Below the pieces are notes generated by a model. It made no database searches and was not told the origin of the DNA. It was given only the letters and a program-made list of their open reading frames with translations. DNA of 42,496 nt from NCBI GenBank assembly GCA_946480915.1, contig CAMLLO010000037.1, forward strand, positions 1 to 42,496, written 5' to 3'. The position numbers and the translations under genes were made by a program. The stretch is from an uncultured Sphingobacteriaceae bacterium (GTDB lineage Bacteria; Bacteroidota; Bacteroidia; Sphingobacteriales; Sphingobacteriaceae). This document shows positions 9,123 to 18,567 of the stretch, in pieces; positions within the stretch are counted from its first letter, which is position 1, and every line of letters starts with the position of its first letter.

Positions 9123-10583
9123 ATGAAAAAAGCCATAGTAATAGGAGCAGGCATTGCAGGTATTGCCAGTGCGATACGTTTAGCACTTAAAGGCTATTCG
9201 GTAAAGGTATTTGAGGCGAATCCGTACCCCGGAGGTAAGTTATCGGAGTTCGAAACCGGCGGGTATCGTTTTGATGCCGGTCCGAGCTTGTTTACCATGC
9301 CGCAATATGTAGATGAATTATTTCTCCTTGCGGGAAAAGATCCTAGAGAGTATTTTCAATACAGGCGTCTGGATAGCTTGTGTAATTATTTTTATGAAGA
9401 TGGTACATTAATTACTGCCTGGTCCGATGCTGAAAAATTTGCTAATGAAATAGCTGCAAAAACTTCCGATCCCGCATCGGCTGTAAAAGCCTTTTTTAAA
9501 AAGAGCAGAAAGATCTATTCTATCACAAACCATGTTTTTCTTGAGCAATCCTTGCATCGCTTAAAAACCTATTTAAGCTTTGATACTGTAAAGTCGATTT
9601 TTCAAATAGCTGAAATAGATTCTTTGCGCAGCATGAATAAAGCGAATGAATCTTTTTTCAGAGATAAGAAAACAGTACAGTTGTTTAATAGATATGCAAC
9701 GTACAATGGGTCCGATCCTTATCAGGCGCCAGCCACTTTAAATGTAATTCCTCATTTAGAGTATCACTTCGGTGCATATTTCCCGAGCGGTGGAATGTAC
9801 AGCATTACCACAAGTTTGGTGAAACTTGCAGGAGATTTGGGTGTGGAGTTCATCTATAACTCTTCGGTGGGTGAGATTATGATAAAAGATAGTGCTGTGC
9901 AGGGCGTGAAAGTTGATCATATTGACGAGAAAGCCTCACTCGTCGTTTCAAACATGGATGTTTGGTTCACCTATAGAAAACTGCTGCCAAATTTGAAGGC
10001 TCCGCAACGTACATTGAACCAGGAGCGGAGCAGTTCTGCTTTGATTTTCTATTGGGGCATGAGGGCCGTATTTCCTGAACTTGATCTTCATAATATTTTC
10101 TTCAGTGATAATTACCGGCAAGAGTTTGATGCGATCTGGAAAGAAGAAAGGATCTATCCTGATCCAACCGTCTATATAAATATCACATCGAAATATAAAA
10201 CAGACGATGCGCCCCATGGCTGCGAAAACTGGTTTGTAATGATTAATGTTCCTTCCAATACCGGACAGGATTGGGATACCTTCATCGCGGAAGCAAAAAC
10301 GAATATTCTGAGCAAGTTGAGCTGTGTTTTAGGTAAAGACATCGAACCCTTAATTGAACGGGAAGAAATTCTTGATCCCAGAACAATTGAATCACGAACA
10401 TCATCTTACCAGGGCTCTTTATACGGAACCAGTTCAAATAAAAAATTTGCCGCCTTTTTGAGACATCCTAACTTTTCTTCAAAGATAGAGGGATTGTATT
10501 TTGCAGGTGGGAGCGTTCATCCGGGCGGGGGAATTCCGCTGGCGCTTTTATCTGCTAAAATAATGAGTGATCTGGCGGAGTAA
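9123..10583 (+). CDS. CrtI/CrtD-family carotenoid desaturase
   Basis: This 486-residue FAD flavoprotein opens with the Rossmann motif G-A-G-I-A-G-I-A-S-A (8-17) and the family signature Y-P-G-G-K-L (34-39), followed by F-D-A-G-P-S-L-F-T-M-P. The C-terminal FAD motif G-L-Y-F-A-G-G-S-V-H-P-G-G-G-I-P is intact. It belongs to the phytoene desaturase superfamily. The N-terminal signature and the Y-F-Y-E-D-G-T segment look more like Bacteroidota CrtD (hydroxycarotenoid 3,4-desaturase) than CrtI, but I cannot settle this without a tree. No phytoene synthase, cyclase or hydroxylase gene is nearby, so it stands outside a carotenoid cluster. Its 3' end overlaps the convergent peroxidase gene by 29 bp. 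Confidence 0.85.
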   Translation: MKKAIVIGAGIAGIASAIRLALKGYSVKVFEANPYPGGKLSEFETGGYRFDAGPSLFTMPQYVDELFLLAGKDPREYFQYRRLDSLCNYFYEDGTLITAWSDAEKFANEIAAKTSDPASAVKAFFKKSRKIYSITNHVFLEQSLHRLKTYLSFDTVKSIFQIAEIDSLRSMNKANESFFRDKKTVQLFNRYATYNGSDPYQAPATLNVIPHLEYHFGAYFPSGGMYSITTSLVKLAGDLGVEFIYNSSVGEIMIKDSAVQGVKVDHIDEKASLVVSNMDVWFTYRKLLPNLKAPQRTLNQERSSSALIFYWGMRAVFPELDLHNIFFSDNYRQEFDAIWKEERIYPDPTVYINITSKYKTDDAPHGCENWFVMINVPSNTGQDWDTFIAEAKTNILSKLSCVLGKDIEPLIEREEILDPRTIESRTSSYQGSLYGTSSNKKFAAFLRHPNFSSKIEGLYFAGGSVHPGGGIPLALLSAKIMSDLAE

Positions 10584-12480
10584 TTTTTCGCATAAGTCTA
10601 ATAGTTAACAGCACGCGATCGTTTTTTTTTCTTGTGTTTAATGCTGGAAGCACTTTAGGGACATCTTTGGCTTTTTCATTATCTGTCAATGTGTTTAAAA
10701 ATGCAATGATATCCTTCTTTTCTTGTGTGTTTAATTTTAGATTGTCGAAAGGAAGAGTTTGATTCTCCAATTTTATTCCCAGACCAGAACCTCCTCCCTC
10801 GTTGTAAAAATCTATTACTTTTTCAAGAGAGTTGTAAATGCCGTTGTGCATATACGGAGCAGTGAGGGCTATATTTCTTAGGGTAGGAGTGCGGAAAGCA
10901 TTCTTATGTAAGGGCAGATGTCTTAAGTTGAATCTCCCAGGGTCCGTATCTATTTTCTTGATTTTTGAAGACATTGGTACCCCTATAACCTCAGTTTCTG
11001 TTCGGGAAAAATCTGGTGGCACTGTACCATTAAACAAAGGAGTAAAATGACAGGTGCCACATTTCGCTTTCCCCATGTAAAGGTTAAATCCTGATATTTC
11101 CTGCTGATTAAGCTGTTTTTTGTCTCCCCGGATATATTTGTCAAATCTGGAATTGAAGCTGGTTAGCGATCGGATATAACTAGCTATGGCATTCCTGAGA
11201 TGATATTCATTAACTGCGCTTTTATTTCCCGGAAATGCATTCTCAAACAACCGGGTATATTGTGCGCTCTCCTTTAATGTTCTTACAGCCACAATCATAG
11301 AGCCATGCATTTCATCAACATTCGTTATTACTGCAGTGGCCTGATCCTCAAGAAATGAAACTCTTCCATCATAAAATAAGGAGGGTTGGAATCCAGCATT
11401 TATAACGGTTGGAGTATTCCTATTTAAAAGATTATCGCCGCTTATTGTTGTGTTTTTGACTAAACCATCACTAAAAGCTTTCTTAGGTTGGTGACAGGAG
11501 GCACAGCTACGCTTTCCTGTTCCGGAGAGTACCGGATCAAAAAATAGTAAGCGTCCTAATTCTTCTTTTTCTTTTGAGGTATGAGCTTCAATATTGGGTG
11601 CAAAGTAGTTGGGGTTGAAAGATCTTTCTTCAAATAGGTTTTCAGCATTAGCATTTACAGCTCTTAAGCCAATTACTGATTTAATCCCTAACCGACGGGC
11701 CGATTTAATAATAATAGATGAGAGGGGATTTGCATAGTTCTTTATAAAATCCATCCTGTTAAAGGAGTTGAAGTCTCCGTTTTTTTCTAAATAAAAGGCT
11801 GCCTTATTAAAAAATGATTGTGTTTGAGAGTAAAGCTCAGGATCTTTTTGCTGGATGCCCTGCTTATAAAAACTGAGAATATGTGAAACCGACAATAGGG
11901 CTGTGCGTGCTTCTGGTATTGAATTTTGAACTATAGGTGCATCAAAGCCTGAAATGCCAAGAGTTATAACACGAAACACTTCTAAACGCATTGCATCGAA
12001 AATCTGATCATCTTCAAAAGAATTGGTTTCCGCAAGATATTTCAAACGGGCAAAATTAGATATCAGTCTGTTCGTTTCTTCAAGGAGCTTTCTCTTGTTT
12101 TCTAAATCGTATTTTGGAAATAGAATGGGTTCTATAACCTGGAAGCCTTCGGGCTCAGAAATACGGTGATGATCATCTACATCAATTTCAGGTATTGGTG
12201 GTCCATTAATAGATTTGGCGGTTAAAGGACTGTAATATTCCGCTAAAAATTCTGTTTTTTTATAAGCGAGACGTGCATGTTTAAACAAGCTTTGTAATTT
12301 TGAAGCCCGATCCTCCCTTTCTATGGCATCTTTTAGTTTTTTGGCCTCGTTATTTGCTTCAGCTATGCTTTTGAAATAGTATTCTTTTACATAAACAGAA
12401 GGGTTCTCTGTGTCGTTTTTGTAACAAGAGAATGTAATAAACAGGCATATAAAACAGAGAATAAAGAAGTATCTAATCAT
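10555..12480 (-). CDS. Di-heme cytochrome c peroxidase lipoprotein with imelysin-like N-terminal domain
   Basis: The C-terminal half is a MauG/CcpA-type di-heme peroxidase: heme motifs C-A-S-C-H (326-330) and C-G-T-C-H (474-478), plus T-P-T-L-R-N and A-P-Y-M-H-N-G near the end. Such enzymes reduce H2O2 or oxidise other substrates in the periplasm. Residues 30-270 are helical and carry P-E-G-F-Q-V-I-E (110-117), resembling the G-x-H-x-x-E motif of imelysin/EfeO metal-binding proteins with Gln for His. I chose ATG 12480 because it gives a lipoprotein signal, I-T-F-S-C with the lipid Cys at 19. The open frame runs further upstream to 12630, but that extension would cover the stop of the next gene and bury the signal peptide. 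Probably expressed with the PhoX-like gene upstream. Confidence 0.85.
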   Translation of the reverse strand: MIRYFFILCFICLFITFSCYKNDTENPSVYVKEYYFKSIAEANNEAKKLKDAIEREDRASKLQSLFKHARLAYKKTEFLAEYYSPLTAKSINGPPIPEIDVDDHHRISEPEGFQVIEPILFPKYDLENKRKLLEETNRLISNFARLKYLAETNSFEDDQIFDAMRLEVFRVITLGISGFDAPIVQNSIPEARTALLSVSHILSFYKQGIQQKDPELYSQTQSFFNKAAFYLEKNGDFNSFNRMDFIKNYANPLSSIIIKSARRLGIKSVIGLRAVNANAENLFEERSFNPNYFAPNIEAHTSKEKEELGRLLFFDPVLSGTGKRSCASCHQPKKAFSDGLVKNTTISGDNLLNRNTPTVINAGFQPSLFYDGRVSFLEDQATAVITNVDEMHGSMIVAVRTLKESAQYTRLFENAFPGNKSAVNEYHLRNAIASYIRSLTSFNSRFDKYIRGDKKQLNQQEISGFNLYMGKAKCGTCHFTPLFNGTVPPDFSRTETEVIGVPMSSKIKKIDTDPGRFNLRHLPLHKNAFRTPTLRNIALTAPYMHNGIYNSLEKVIDFYNEGGGSGLGIKLENQTLPFDNLKLNTQEKKDIIAFLNTLTDNEKAKDVPKVLPALNTRKKNDRVLLTIRLMRKITPPDHSLF

Positions 12481-12490
12481 ATAATAAGAC

Positions 12491-12540
12491 GAAAAGAGGC
12501 TGTCTCCTACATTTGTTGCACAAACAAAGAGACAGCTTCT
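12491..12540 (-). terminator. Hairpin terminator or attenuator between the PhoX-like and peroxidase genes
   Basis: GCTGTCTC (12499-12506) and GAGACAGC (12529-12536) pair perfectly; a second small repeat (TTTGT/ACAAA) sits in the loop. On the minus strand the stem is followed by CTCTTTTC, a moderate U-rich tail. It lies between the stop of the PhoX-like gene (12560) and the peroxidase ATG (12480), so it may end transcription partially and set the ratio of the two proteins. Confidence 0.6.
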
Positions 12541-12559
12541 ATAAATAAATAGAAGAAAA

Positions 12560-14035
12560 TTATCTTGGCAATCCCTTAATAACAACGATCTGACTACCTT
12601 GCATTTCATTAGAGCGTTTATTGCCACCATCAGGTTTTTTAAACTTATCTAATTTCCATGTATGAGGCTGAATGGCTAAATAAAATGTGTTTGGAACTCC
12701 AATAACATCTGAAATATCAATCAAAGCGCCGTACTCCCAATTTCCTTTTTCAGCGGTTTCAGACGCTAAAGGATGGAAGTTCGCATCAGTTCTTCTATGG
12801 TCTAATTCAAATACTACTTTAAGTTCCTTGGTCGCTAGATTATACTGGTACAAATAGGCATCGTGTGTTTCGTCGCCATAAGTATTGGGATCTTCCTGAA
12901 TATATGCATAGTTAGCCGTTACACAAATATTGTCAGGATTTTGAAACTCTTTTGCGATCCCACTTTCATTATCTCCGTCTAAAATACATTCTAATTTTCC
13001 AGTCAGAGGATTGTTTGCGTCCAATACCAATTTATATACACGTCCTTTTACTGTTCTTGAAAGGTCGGCATTTGCTCCGGTTGGGTCTTGCCCGCAAACG
13101 TTAAAATAAATTTCGCGTGAGGCTGCCCCGCTGCCTTTGCGGCAGTCGATATCTTCCACACGCCCGAATTTAATAGCTTTTAAGGGGTCAACTAAGGCTT
13201 GTATTTGTGCTCCTGTAATGGTTTTATGGTTCTCAATCTTTACAAATTCAACATCATAGGATGAGCCTGCAGTAATGTCTCTTTCACGCTGATTTAAATC
13301 TTTACGGCGTAACATGTATTGCTCACCGTTGTCAAGATCGCCAACAGCATTAGCCAGATAAAGTGCTACCTGACCACCACTGGCATCAGAAGCATCTTCA
13401 CCTGTAATAATTATTGTTTTACCCGGAAAAGCGCCTTTATCTAATGGAACAGCATTCTCACCGCTCCAGTGCCCTAAGCCTATAATAGCTTTTGACTGGT
13501 ACTTGTCGTAAACAGCAGATAGAGGATCGATTTTATGAGTCATAGCTTCTACAGCACTCTCACCCACCGATAAGTAATAGGGGCCGAAGCCATTTTCTTC
13601 GGGTGTTATCATGGTTCCAGAACATAATCTCCATTGCCCGGCATCTGAGTTTAGTGCATATTCACCTTTTACAGGTTTAAATGTTTTGTCTAATGTAATT
13701 CTGGATACAGAGTAATTATCTTCATGATTAACCATCATATAGAATCCGTTTCCATCGGGTTTTTTTACAATACCAGATCCATCAGCGGAGCCACCGAAAA
13801 TGAAGCCAGGAGATTCACTTAACACATCTTCGCTACTAATCAAAGAATAAAGTTCAAGACTTGTAAAGCCATTCATAGCCTTTAATAGCACCGGAGTTGC
13901 TGAATGACTTTTAAGTACAACAGAAGTTCCCTCGATATTCTTCTTGTCGTCCTTGCATCCGGTAAAGATTGTAGCAGAAATTGATGTTGCTGCCAAAACA
14001 TAAGCAAATGTGCTTTTCGTAAGTGATAATTTCAT
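12560..14035 (-). CDS. PhoX/DUF839-like lipoprotein
   Basis: This 491-residue lipoprotein begins M-K-L-S-L with a hydrophobic stretch ending T-I-F-T-G-C (lipid Cys 27). The ATG at 14035 is preferred over the 13-codon extension to 14074, which would mask the signal peptide. The body is beta-rich, with features of the PhoX/DUF839 propeller family: V-N-H-E (about 100), a G-R-V-E-D-I-D-C segment, and Q-N-P-D-N-I-C-V followed by Q-E-D. Characterised PhoX enzymes are calcium/iron-dependent alkaline phosphatases, but the full set of metal ligands cannot be verified by eye, so phosphatase activity is only possible. It sits divergent from a TonB receptor 239 bp away and upstream of a di-heme peroxidase, suggesting a joint role at the cell surface. 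Confidence 0.65.
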   Translation of the reverse strand: MKLSLTKSTFAYVLAATSISATIFTGCKDDKKNIEGTSVVLKSHSATPVLLKAMNGFTSLELYSLISSEDVLSESPGFIFGGSADGSGIVKKPDGNGFYMMVNHEDNYSVSRITLDKTFKPVKGEYALNSDAGQWRLCSGTMITPEENGFGPYYLSVGESAVEAMTHKIDPLSAVYDKYQSKAIIGLGHWSGENAVPLDKGAFPGKTIIITGEDASDASGGQVALYLANAVGDLDNGEQYMLRRKDLNQRERDITAGSSYDVEFVKIENHKTITGAQIQALVDPLKAIKFGRVEDIDCRKGSGAASREIYFNVCGQDPTGANADLSRTVKGRVYKLVLDANNPLTGKLECILDGDNESGIAKEFQNPDNICVTANYAYIQEDPNTYGDETHDAYLYQYNLATKELKVVFELDHRRTDANFHPLASETAEKGNWEYGALIDISDVIGVPNTFYLAIQPHTWKLDKFKKPDGGNKRSNEMQGSQIVVIKGLPR

Positions 14036-14223
14036 GTTAGTTTTACTTTTCACGAAAGTATCTATCCAGTTCAATTCCGGGGTTAAACCTGTTTTAAGTT
14101 TCTGTTACGATTTCGGGCGGGGTTAATTGATGGATTAAATTTGCCTGAGGATTGCCTGTTTTTATTCAGGCTGGTTAACATCGAATTAACATGGATATTA
14201 CTTTTCTTTAATTGCCAGGTAAC

Positions 14224-14252
14224 TTGCAGCTAACATTGTGCTAATACTTTTG
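14224..14252 (+). promoter_or_regulatory. Promoter of the TonB receptor gene (TTG-N18-TACTTTTG)
   Basis: TTG at 14224-14226 and TACTTTTG at 14245-14252 are 18 bp apart and match both the -33 and -7 Bacteroidota sigma-A elements. The GTG start follows 22 bp later, giving a short leader. The rest of the 239-bp divergent gap must hold the promoter of the PhoX-like gene; only an imperfect TACTTTCG (14060-14053, minus) is visible there. Confidence 0.65.
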
Positions 14253-14274
14253 CAACGAATCAAAAATTGTAAAA

Positions 14275-17121
14275 GTGAAACACAATCTCATTATCAGAAT
14301 TTTAGCTCTAGTTGTATGTATTACCGGAGTATTAATCTCAGATACTTTCGCGCAAGGTAGCGGTAAAATCACCGGAAAACTTAACGACAAAAAAACCGGA
14401 GAAACACTTATAGGAGTTTCCGTGAAAACTTCGGGGACCACAAAAGGCGCCTCAAGTGACGTAGAGGGGCGATATACCTTAGGCGGCCTTGCAGCAGGAA
14501 ATTATACCTTGGAATTTTCTTATGTTGGTTATCCTACCAAAAAGATTTCTGATATCATAGTTTCGGCAGGCAAGGTTACAAATCTGGATGTGATCATGGA
14601 AGAATCCGGACAGGAATTGCAGCAGGTGGTTATTACGGCTACGGCTAAAACAGAAAATATCAATGCTTTATATGTTAGTCAAAAAGCCAGTGTACGAGTA
14701 TCAGACGGAATATCTGCCGAAGCGATTAAACGCTCACCTGATAGAAATACAGGCGAAGTTTTAAAGCGTGTTAGCGGCACAAGTATTCAGGACAATAAGT
14801 TTGTAGTGGTTAGAGGATTAAGTGACAGATACAATACCACCATGATGAATAATGCTCCATTGCCAAGTTCTGAACCCGACAGAAAGGCTTTTTCATTCGA
14901 TATAGTACCTTCCGGTTTGATTGATCAAATTGTAATTAACAAAACAGCAGCCGCAGATTTGCCCGGGGATTTCGCCGGAGGCGCTATCCAGCTAAAGACT
15001 AAAGATTTTCCTGATCAAAGGGTATTGGATTTTACCTATTCGGCAGGTTACAATTCGGCGTCAACATTCAATGAGTTTAAATCAGGAGAATCTGGCAAAT
15101 ATGATTTTTTATCTTTCGATGATGGTTCCAGAGACTTGCCATCATCCTTTCCATCAACCAGGAAAAAATTCATCAATACTACTTACGATCAAAAAGTTCA
15201 ATTAACCAGGCGCTTAAGCAATTCATGGGGCGTTAACTCCGGACAGGCGTCACCAGCGCAAAGCTTTCAGGTGAATTACGGCAATTCTTACCATTTGCCG
15301 AGCTCTAATAAAATAGGGGTTCAGTTATCGTTATCTTACAGGAATTCAAATAATATCATTCAACAAAGCCGTGCTGATTATGATGCTCTCGGCAGTGGAG
15401 AAAAAGACTATACATTTAATTATAACGATGATATTTACAATAAAACCGCTTCTCTTGGCGGCCTTGCTAATCTCTCTTATAGCTTTAAAAAATCAAAGAT
15501 TTCATTAAAAAATTTTTATAACAGGTCGTTTGAGAACTCTTATACCAGTCGTACTGGCGGATCTTTCGAAGAGCCTAACTTTGATCAACGTAACAGTCAG
15601 ATCCAGGTAACCCAGCAGCAGGTTTATAATTCAACGCTGGAAGGCCAGCATTCGTTGGGAAAACGAGATAACAGGTTGGAGTGGAACTTGTATTTTAATT
15701 CAAGTACCAGAGATAATCCCGATTTAAGAAGAATCTATTATACGCGTTCTGCGAACACTGATGAGCCTTTTCTAGCATCAGTCCCAATCGGATCAGGAAG
15801 TCCTAAAAATGCAGGCCGTTTTTACCAGTCACTGAACGATTATTCATACGGGGGAGCTCTTAATTACACTGTTCCTTTTAAGTGGAATGAGAAAGCTCAA
15901 TCGCTAAAAGCAGGATTGTTAAATCAAATCAAATCCCGTTCCTACGATTTCAGGCAGTTTGGATATAAAGTTACAAACTCTGATAATTTCAATCAGGCGT
16001 ATCTTTCCTTGCCTCAGGATCAAATATTTGCAGATGAAAATATCGGCGCCTCCGGATTTGTGATCGACGAGATAACCGACCCAAGAGGTATTTATGATGC
16101 GAGCGGCCTTTTAAATTCAGCTTATTTGATGATGACCAACGAAGTAGCTAATAAAGTTAAGCTAAACTGGGGGGTACGAGCTGAATCATATATTGAAAAA
16201 TTAAAGTCTAAAGACGTGACATCGAAAGAGGTTAATAATACCTACTTTGACATCCTTCCTTCTGCCAATTTAATCTATAGTTATAACGCAAAAACAAACT
16301 TTCGACTAAGTTATTCAAATACCCTGGCAAGGGCCGAATTCAGAGAACTTGCCGAAGTGCCTTTCTTTGATTTTGAAACTAATAATATTCTTAAAGGAAA
16401 TAAAGACCTTAAGCGTTCAAGAATCAATAATTATGATTTACGCTGGGAGTATTATCCGTCTGGTGGTCAAATTATATCGGCCTCTGTTTTTTATAAAGAC
16501 TTTACAGACGCTATTGAGCAGGTTTTTGAATTAGGGTCTGTTGCGGCAAGTAAAGCCATTTCATATCAAAATGCAAAAAAGGCAAGTCTTTATGGAATCG
16601 AATTGGAAGGAAGACAAAAATTGGGTTTTCTTGGAAATCAATCTTTCTGGGATAATCTTACCGCATATGTAAATCTATCCTTAATTAAATCTGATGTTCA
16701 CCTGGATAGGGTTCAATACCCTAATAATAACGATAGCAGACCGTTGCAGGGACAGTCGCCATATCTGATAAATGGAGGTATTTTATATAGTAGCAGAAAT
16801 TGGTCTCTAAATGCGCTATATAATCGAATCGGACAAAGAATAAATGTTGTAGGCTTTGGCAAATATAATGTTAACGGCAGTTTCGAATATGAATACCCTG
16901 ATATCATCGAAAACCCCAGAGATGTGATTGATTTTCAAATAAGCCGGAGATTGTTGGGAAGTAGAGCTGAGATAAAATTAAACTTCAATGATATATTGAA
17001 TCAAAAAGGGGTGCTTTATCAGGATGTTAATCAAGATAGAAAGTATTCTGAAGTAGATCAAACGATCAGAACCCGTAATAATGGATCAAATATTAATTTA
17101 TCATTCAATTATAAATTCTAG
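14275..17121 (+). CDS. TonB-dependent outer-membrane receptor with carboxypeptidase-regulatory-like N-terminus
   Basis: This 948-residue receptor has a signal peptide (about 1-26, ending T-F-A-Q), a CarboxypepD_reg-like beta-sandwich (about 29-115, with the G-x-S-V-x-x-x-G-T-x-K-G-A-x-S-D motif), a plug domain (about 130-250, containing V-V-V-R-G-L-S-D-R-Y and P-G-D-F-A-G-G) and a 22-strand-type barrel ending in the terminal Phe of S-F-N-Y-K-F. It imports a large or scarce ligand with energy from TonB/ExbBD. No SusD partner is present; a beta-helix lipoprotein follows 79 bp downstream instead. The start is GTG at 14275. The ligand cannot be read from the sequence; the PhoX-like and peroxidase neighbours point to a phosphorus compound or a metal (inference). 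Confidence 0.9.
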   Translation: MKHNLIIRILALVVCITGVLISDTFAQGSGKITGKLNDKKTGETLIGVSVKTSGTTKGASSDVEGRYTLGGLAAGNYTLEFSYVGYPTKKISDIIVSAGKVTNLDVIMEESGQELQQVVITATAKTENINALYVSQKASVRVSDGISAEAIKRSPDRNTGEVLKRVSGTSIQDNKFVVVRGLSDRYNTTMMNNAPLPSSEPDRKAFSFDIVPSGLIDQIVINKTAAADLPGDFAGGAIQLKTKDFPDQRVLDFTYSAGYNSASTFNEFKSGESGKYDFLSFDDGSRDLPSSFPSTRKKFINTTYDQKVQLTRRLSNSWGVNSGQASPAQSFQVNYGNSYHLPSSNKIGVQLSLSYRNSNNIIQQSRADYDALGSGEKDYTFNYNDDIYNKTASLGGLANLSYSFKKSKISLKNFYNRSFENSYTSRTGGSFEEPNFDQRNSQIQVTQQQVYNSTLEGQHSLGKRDNRLEWNLYFNSSTRDNPDLRRIYYTRSANTDEPFLASVPIGSGSPKNAGRFYQSLNDYSYGGALNYTVPFKWNEKAQSLKAGLLNQIKSRSYDFRQFGYKVTNSDNFNQAYLSLPQDQIFADENIGASGFVIDEITDPRGIYDASGLLNSAYLMMTNEVANKVKLNWGVRAESYIEKLKSKDVTSKEVNNTYFDILPSANLIYSYNAKTNFRLSYSNTLARAEFRELAEVPFFDFETNNILKGNKDLKRSRINNYDLRWEYYPSGGQIISASVFYKDFTDAIEQVFELGSVAASKAISYQNAKKASLYGIELEGRQKLGFLGNQSFWDNLTAYVNLSLIKSDVHLDRVQYPNNNDSRPLQGQSPYLINGGILYSSRNWSLNALYNRIGQRINVVGFGKYNVNGSFEYEYPDIIENPRDVIDFQISRRLLGSRAEIKLNFNDILNQKGVLYQDVNQDRKYSEVDQTIRTRNNGSNINLSFNYKF

Positions 17122-17200
17122 TGACGATTTGTTAATACAGACTTAAACATAAGGTAAAGCCAGAAGTATAATTTCGCATCAAATTAAATAAAAGACATTC

Positions 17201-18547
17201 ATGAAAAGTTTAAAATTTTTACTAATTGGTTTAATTGCGGCAGTTTCGGTAGTATCATCATGTAAGAAAGATAATAATGATGATGAAATTGAAGTATTTG
17301 CTCCTGAGACCTTGTCAGGTCAGATCACCTCTGACAAAACATTAACTTCAGATCGCGTTTGGATACTAAACGGTTATGTAAGGGTTATGAGTGGTGCTAC
17401 ACTTACCATTGAGGCAGGTACAATCATCAGGGGCGATAAAGTATCCAATGCCGCACTTATTGTTGAGCGTGGGGGTAAAATCATGGCTTCAGGAACAGCA
17501 AATTCACCTATCGTTTTTACATCTAATCAGCCCGCCGGACAAAGAAGCATTGGAGATTGGGCAGGATTAATTATTTGCGGGAAAGCTCCGATTAACCAAA
17601 CCGGAGGCGAGGCGCAATACGAAAGTGGCGTATTAGGTACAGACGTGGCGAAATATGGAGGTACGATAGCCACTGATAATTCAGGTGTATTAAAATATGT
17701 TCGTATCGAATATGCAGGTATCGCCTTGGCTCAGGATAAAGAGATTAATAGTTTAACTCTTGCTGCAGTGGGTTCAGGTACAACTATAGAAAATGTCCAG
17801 GCTTCTTTTGGAGGCGATGATGCTTTCGAATTCTTTGGTGGTACGGTGAACTGCAAAAATCTGATTGCTTACAGATGTACTGATGACGATTTTGATTTCG
17901 AATACGGATATGTTGGACGCATTCAATACGCCATATCCATGAAAGATCCGAACATTTATGATGCTTCAGCCAGCGGTGCTTCAAATGGTGTAGAAAGCGA
18001 TAATGGAAGTACAGTAAACGATGTTCCGGCTAACAAACCAATGTTATCAAATTTTACATTTATTGGTCCTGGTGCAAATGCAAATGCTAAGCATAATGCC
18101 GGAGTTATTTTCCGTAAAGGAAGTCGTTTCGTTCTTCGTAATTCAATAATCATCGATCATTTAAAATCAGCATTCGAATTAGCAACTGTTGAGGCAGGAG
18201 ACCGTTTATTCGCCGGTGAATCCGAGTTTAAAAACAACCTGGTATTTGCAAATCAGGCAATATATAAAGTAAGCTCAGCAGGCACGAATTTTCCTGATGC
18301 TGGGGCTTTAACCACATTTGCCAATACACAATCAAATACCACTTTGGCTAATGCAGCTGCGGCAGGTATAACCAGTATTAGCTTAACTGCACCAAATCTG
18401 ACGCTAACTGCTGGTTCAGTTGCTAAAACAGGAGCTAACTTTACAGGCTTAACAGGTTTTGATGTAGTTACTTATCGTGGTGCTATGGATACTAATAACT
18501 GGGTATCAGGTTGGGCTAATTTTAGTCCGAACACAACAGAATATTAA
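17201..18547 (+). CDS. Right-handed beta-helix surface lipoprotein
   Basis: This 448-residue protein has a lipoprotein signal with V-V-S-S-C (Cys 21), then an acidic K-K-D-N-N-D-D linker. From about residue 40 come repeated short strands typical of a parallel beta-helix: W-I-L-N-G-Y-V-R-V, G-A-T-L-T-I-E-A-G-T-I-I-R-G, a D-W-A-G-L-I-I-C-G segment, and D-D-A-F-E-F-F-G-G-T-V. This family is widespread in Bacteroidota and often carries the misleading name 'multidrug transporter'; nothing here supports transport through a membrane. It lies 79 bp after the TonB receptor with no terminator between, and a strong one follows it, so the two probably form an operon. A role as surface ligand-binding partner of the receptor is inferred. 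Confidence 0.75.
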   Translation: MKSLKFLLIGLIAAVSVVSSCKKDNNDDEIEVFAPETLSGQITSDKTLTSDRVWILNGYVRVMSGATLTIEAGTIIRGDKVSNAALIVERGGKIMASGTANSPIVFTSNQPAGQRSIGDWAGLIICGKAPINQTGGEAQYESGVLGTDVAKYGGTIATDNSGVLKYVRIEYAGIALAQDKEINSLTLAAVGSGTTIENVQASFGGDDAFEFFGGTVNCKNLIAYRCTDDDFDFEYGYVGRIQYAISMKDPNIYDASASGASNGVESDNGSTVNDVPANKPMLSNFTFIGPGANANAKHNAGVIFRKGSRFVLRNSIIIDHLKSAFELATVEAGDRLFAGESEFKNNLVFANQAIYKVSSAGTNFPDAGALTTFANTQSNTTLANAAAAGITSISLTAPNLTLTAGSVAKTGANFTGLTGFDVVTYRGAMDTNNWVSGWANFSPNTTEY

Positions 18548-18567
18548 TATTGCAAAAGTTCTTATTT

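Noticed and set aside
12481..12630. 50-codon N-terminal extension of the peroxidase frame
   Set aside because: It overlaps the 3' end of the PhoX-like gene, passes through the hairpin, and would hide a clear lipoprotein signal starting at ATG 12480.
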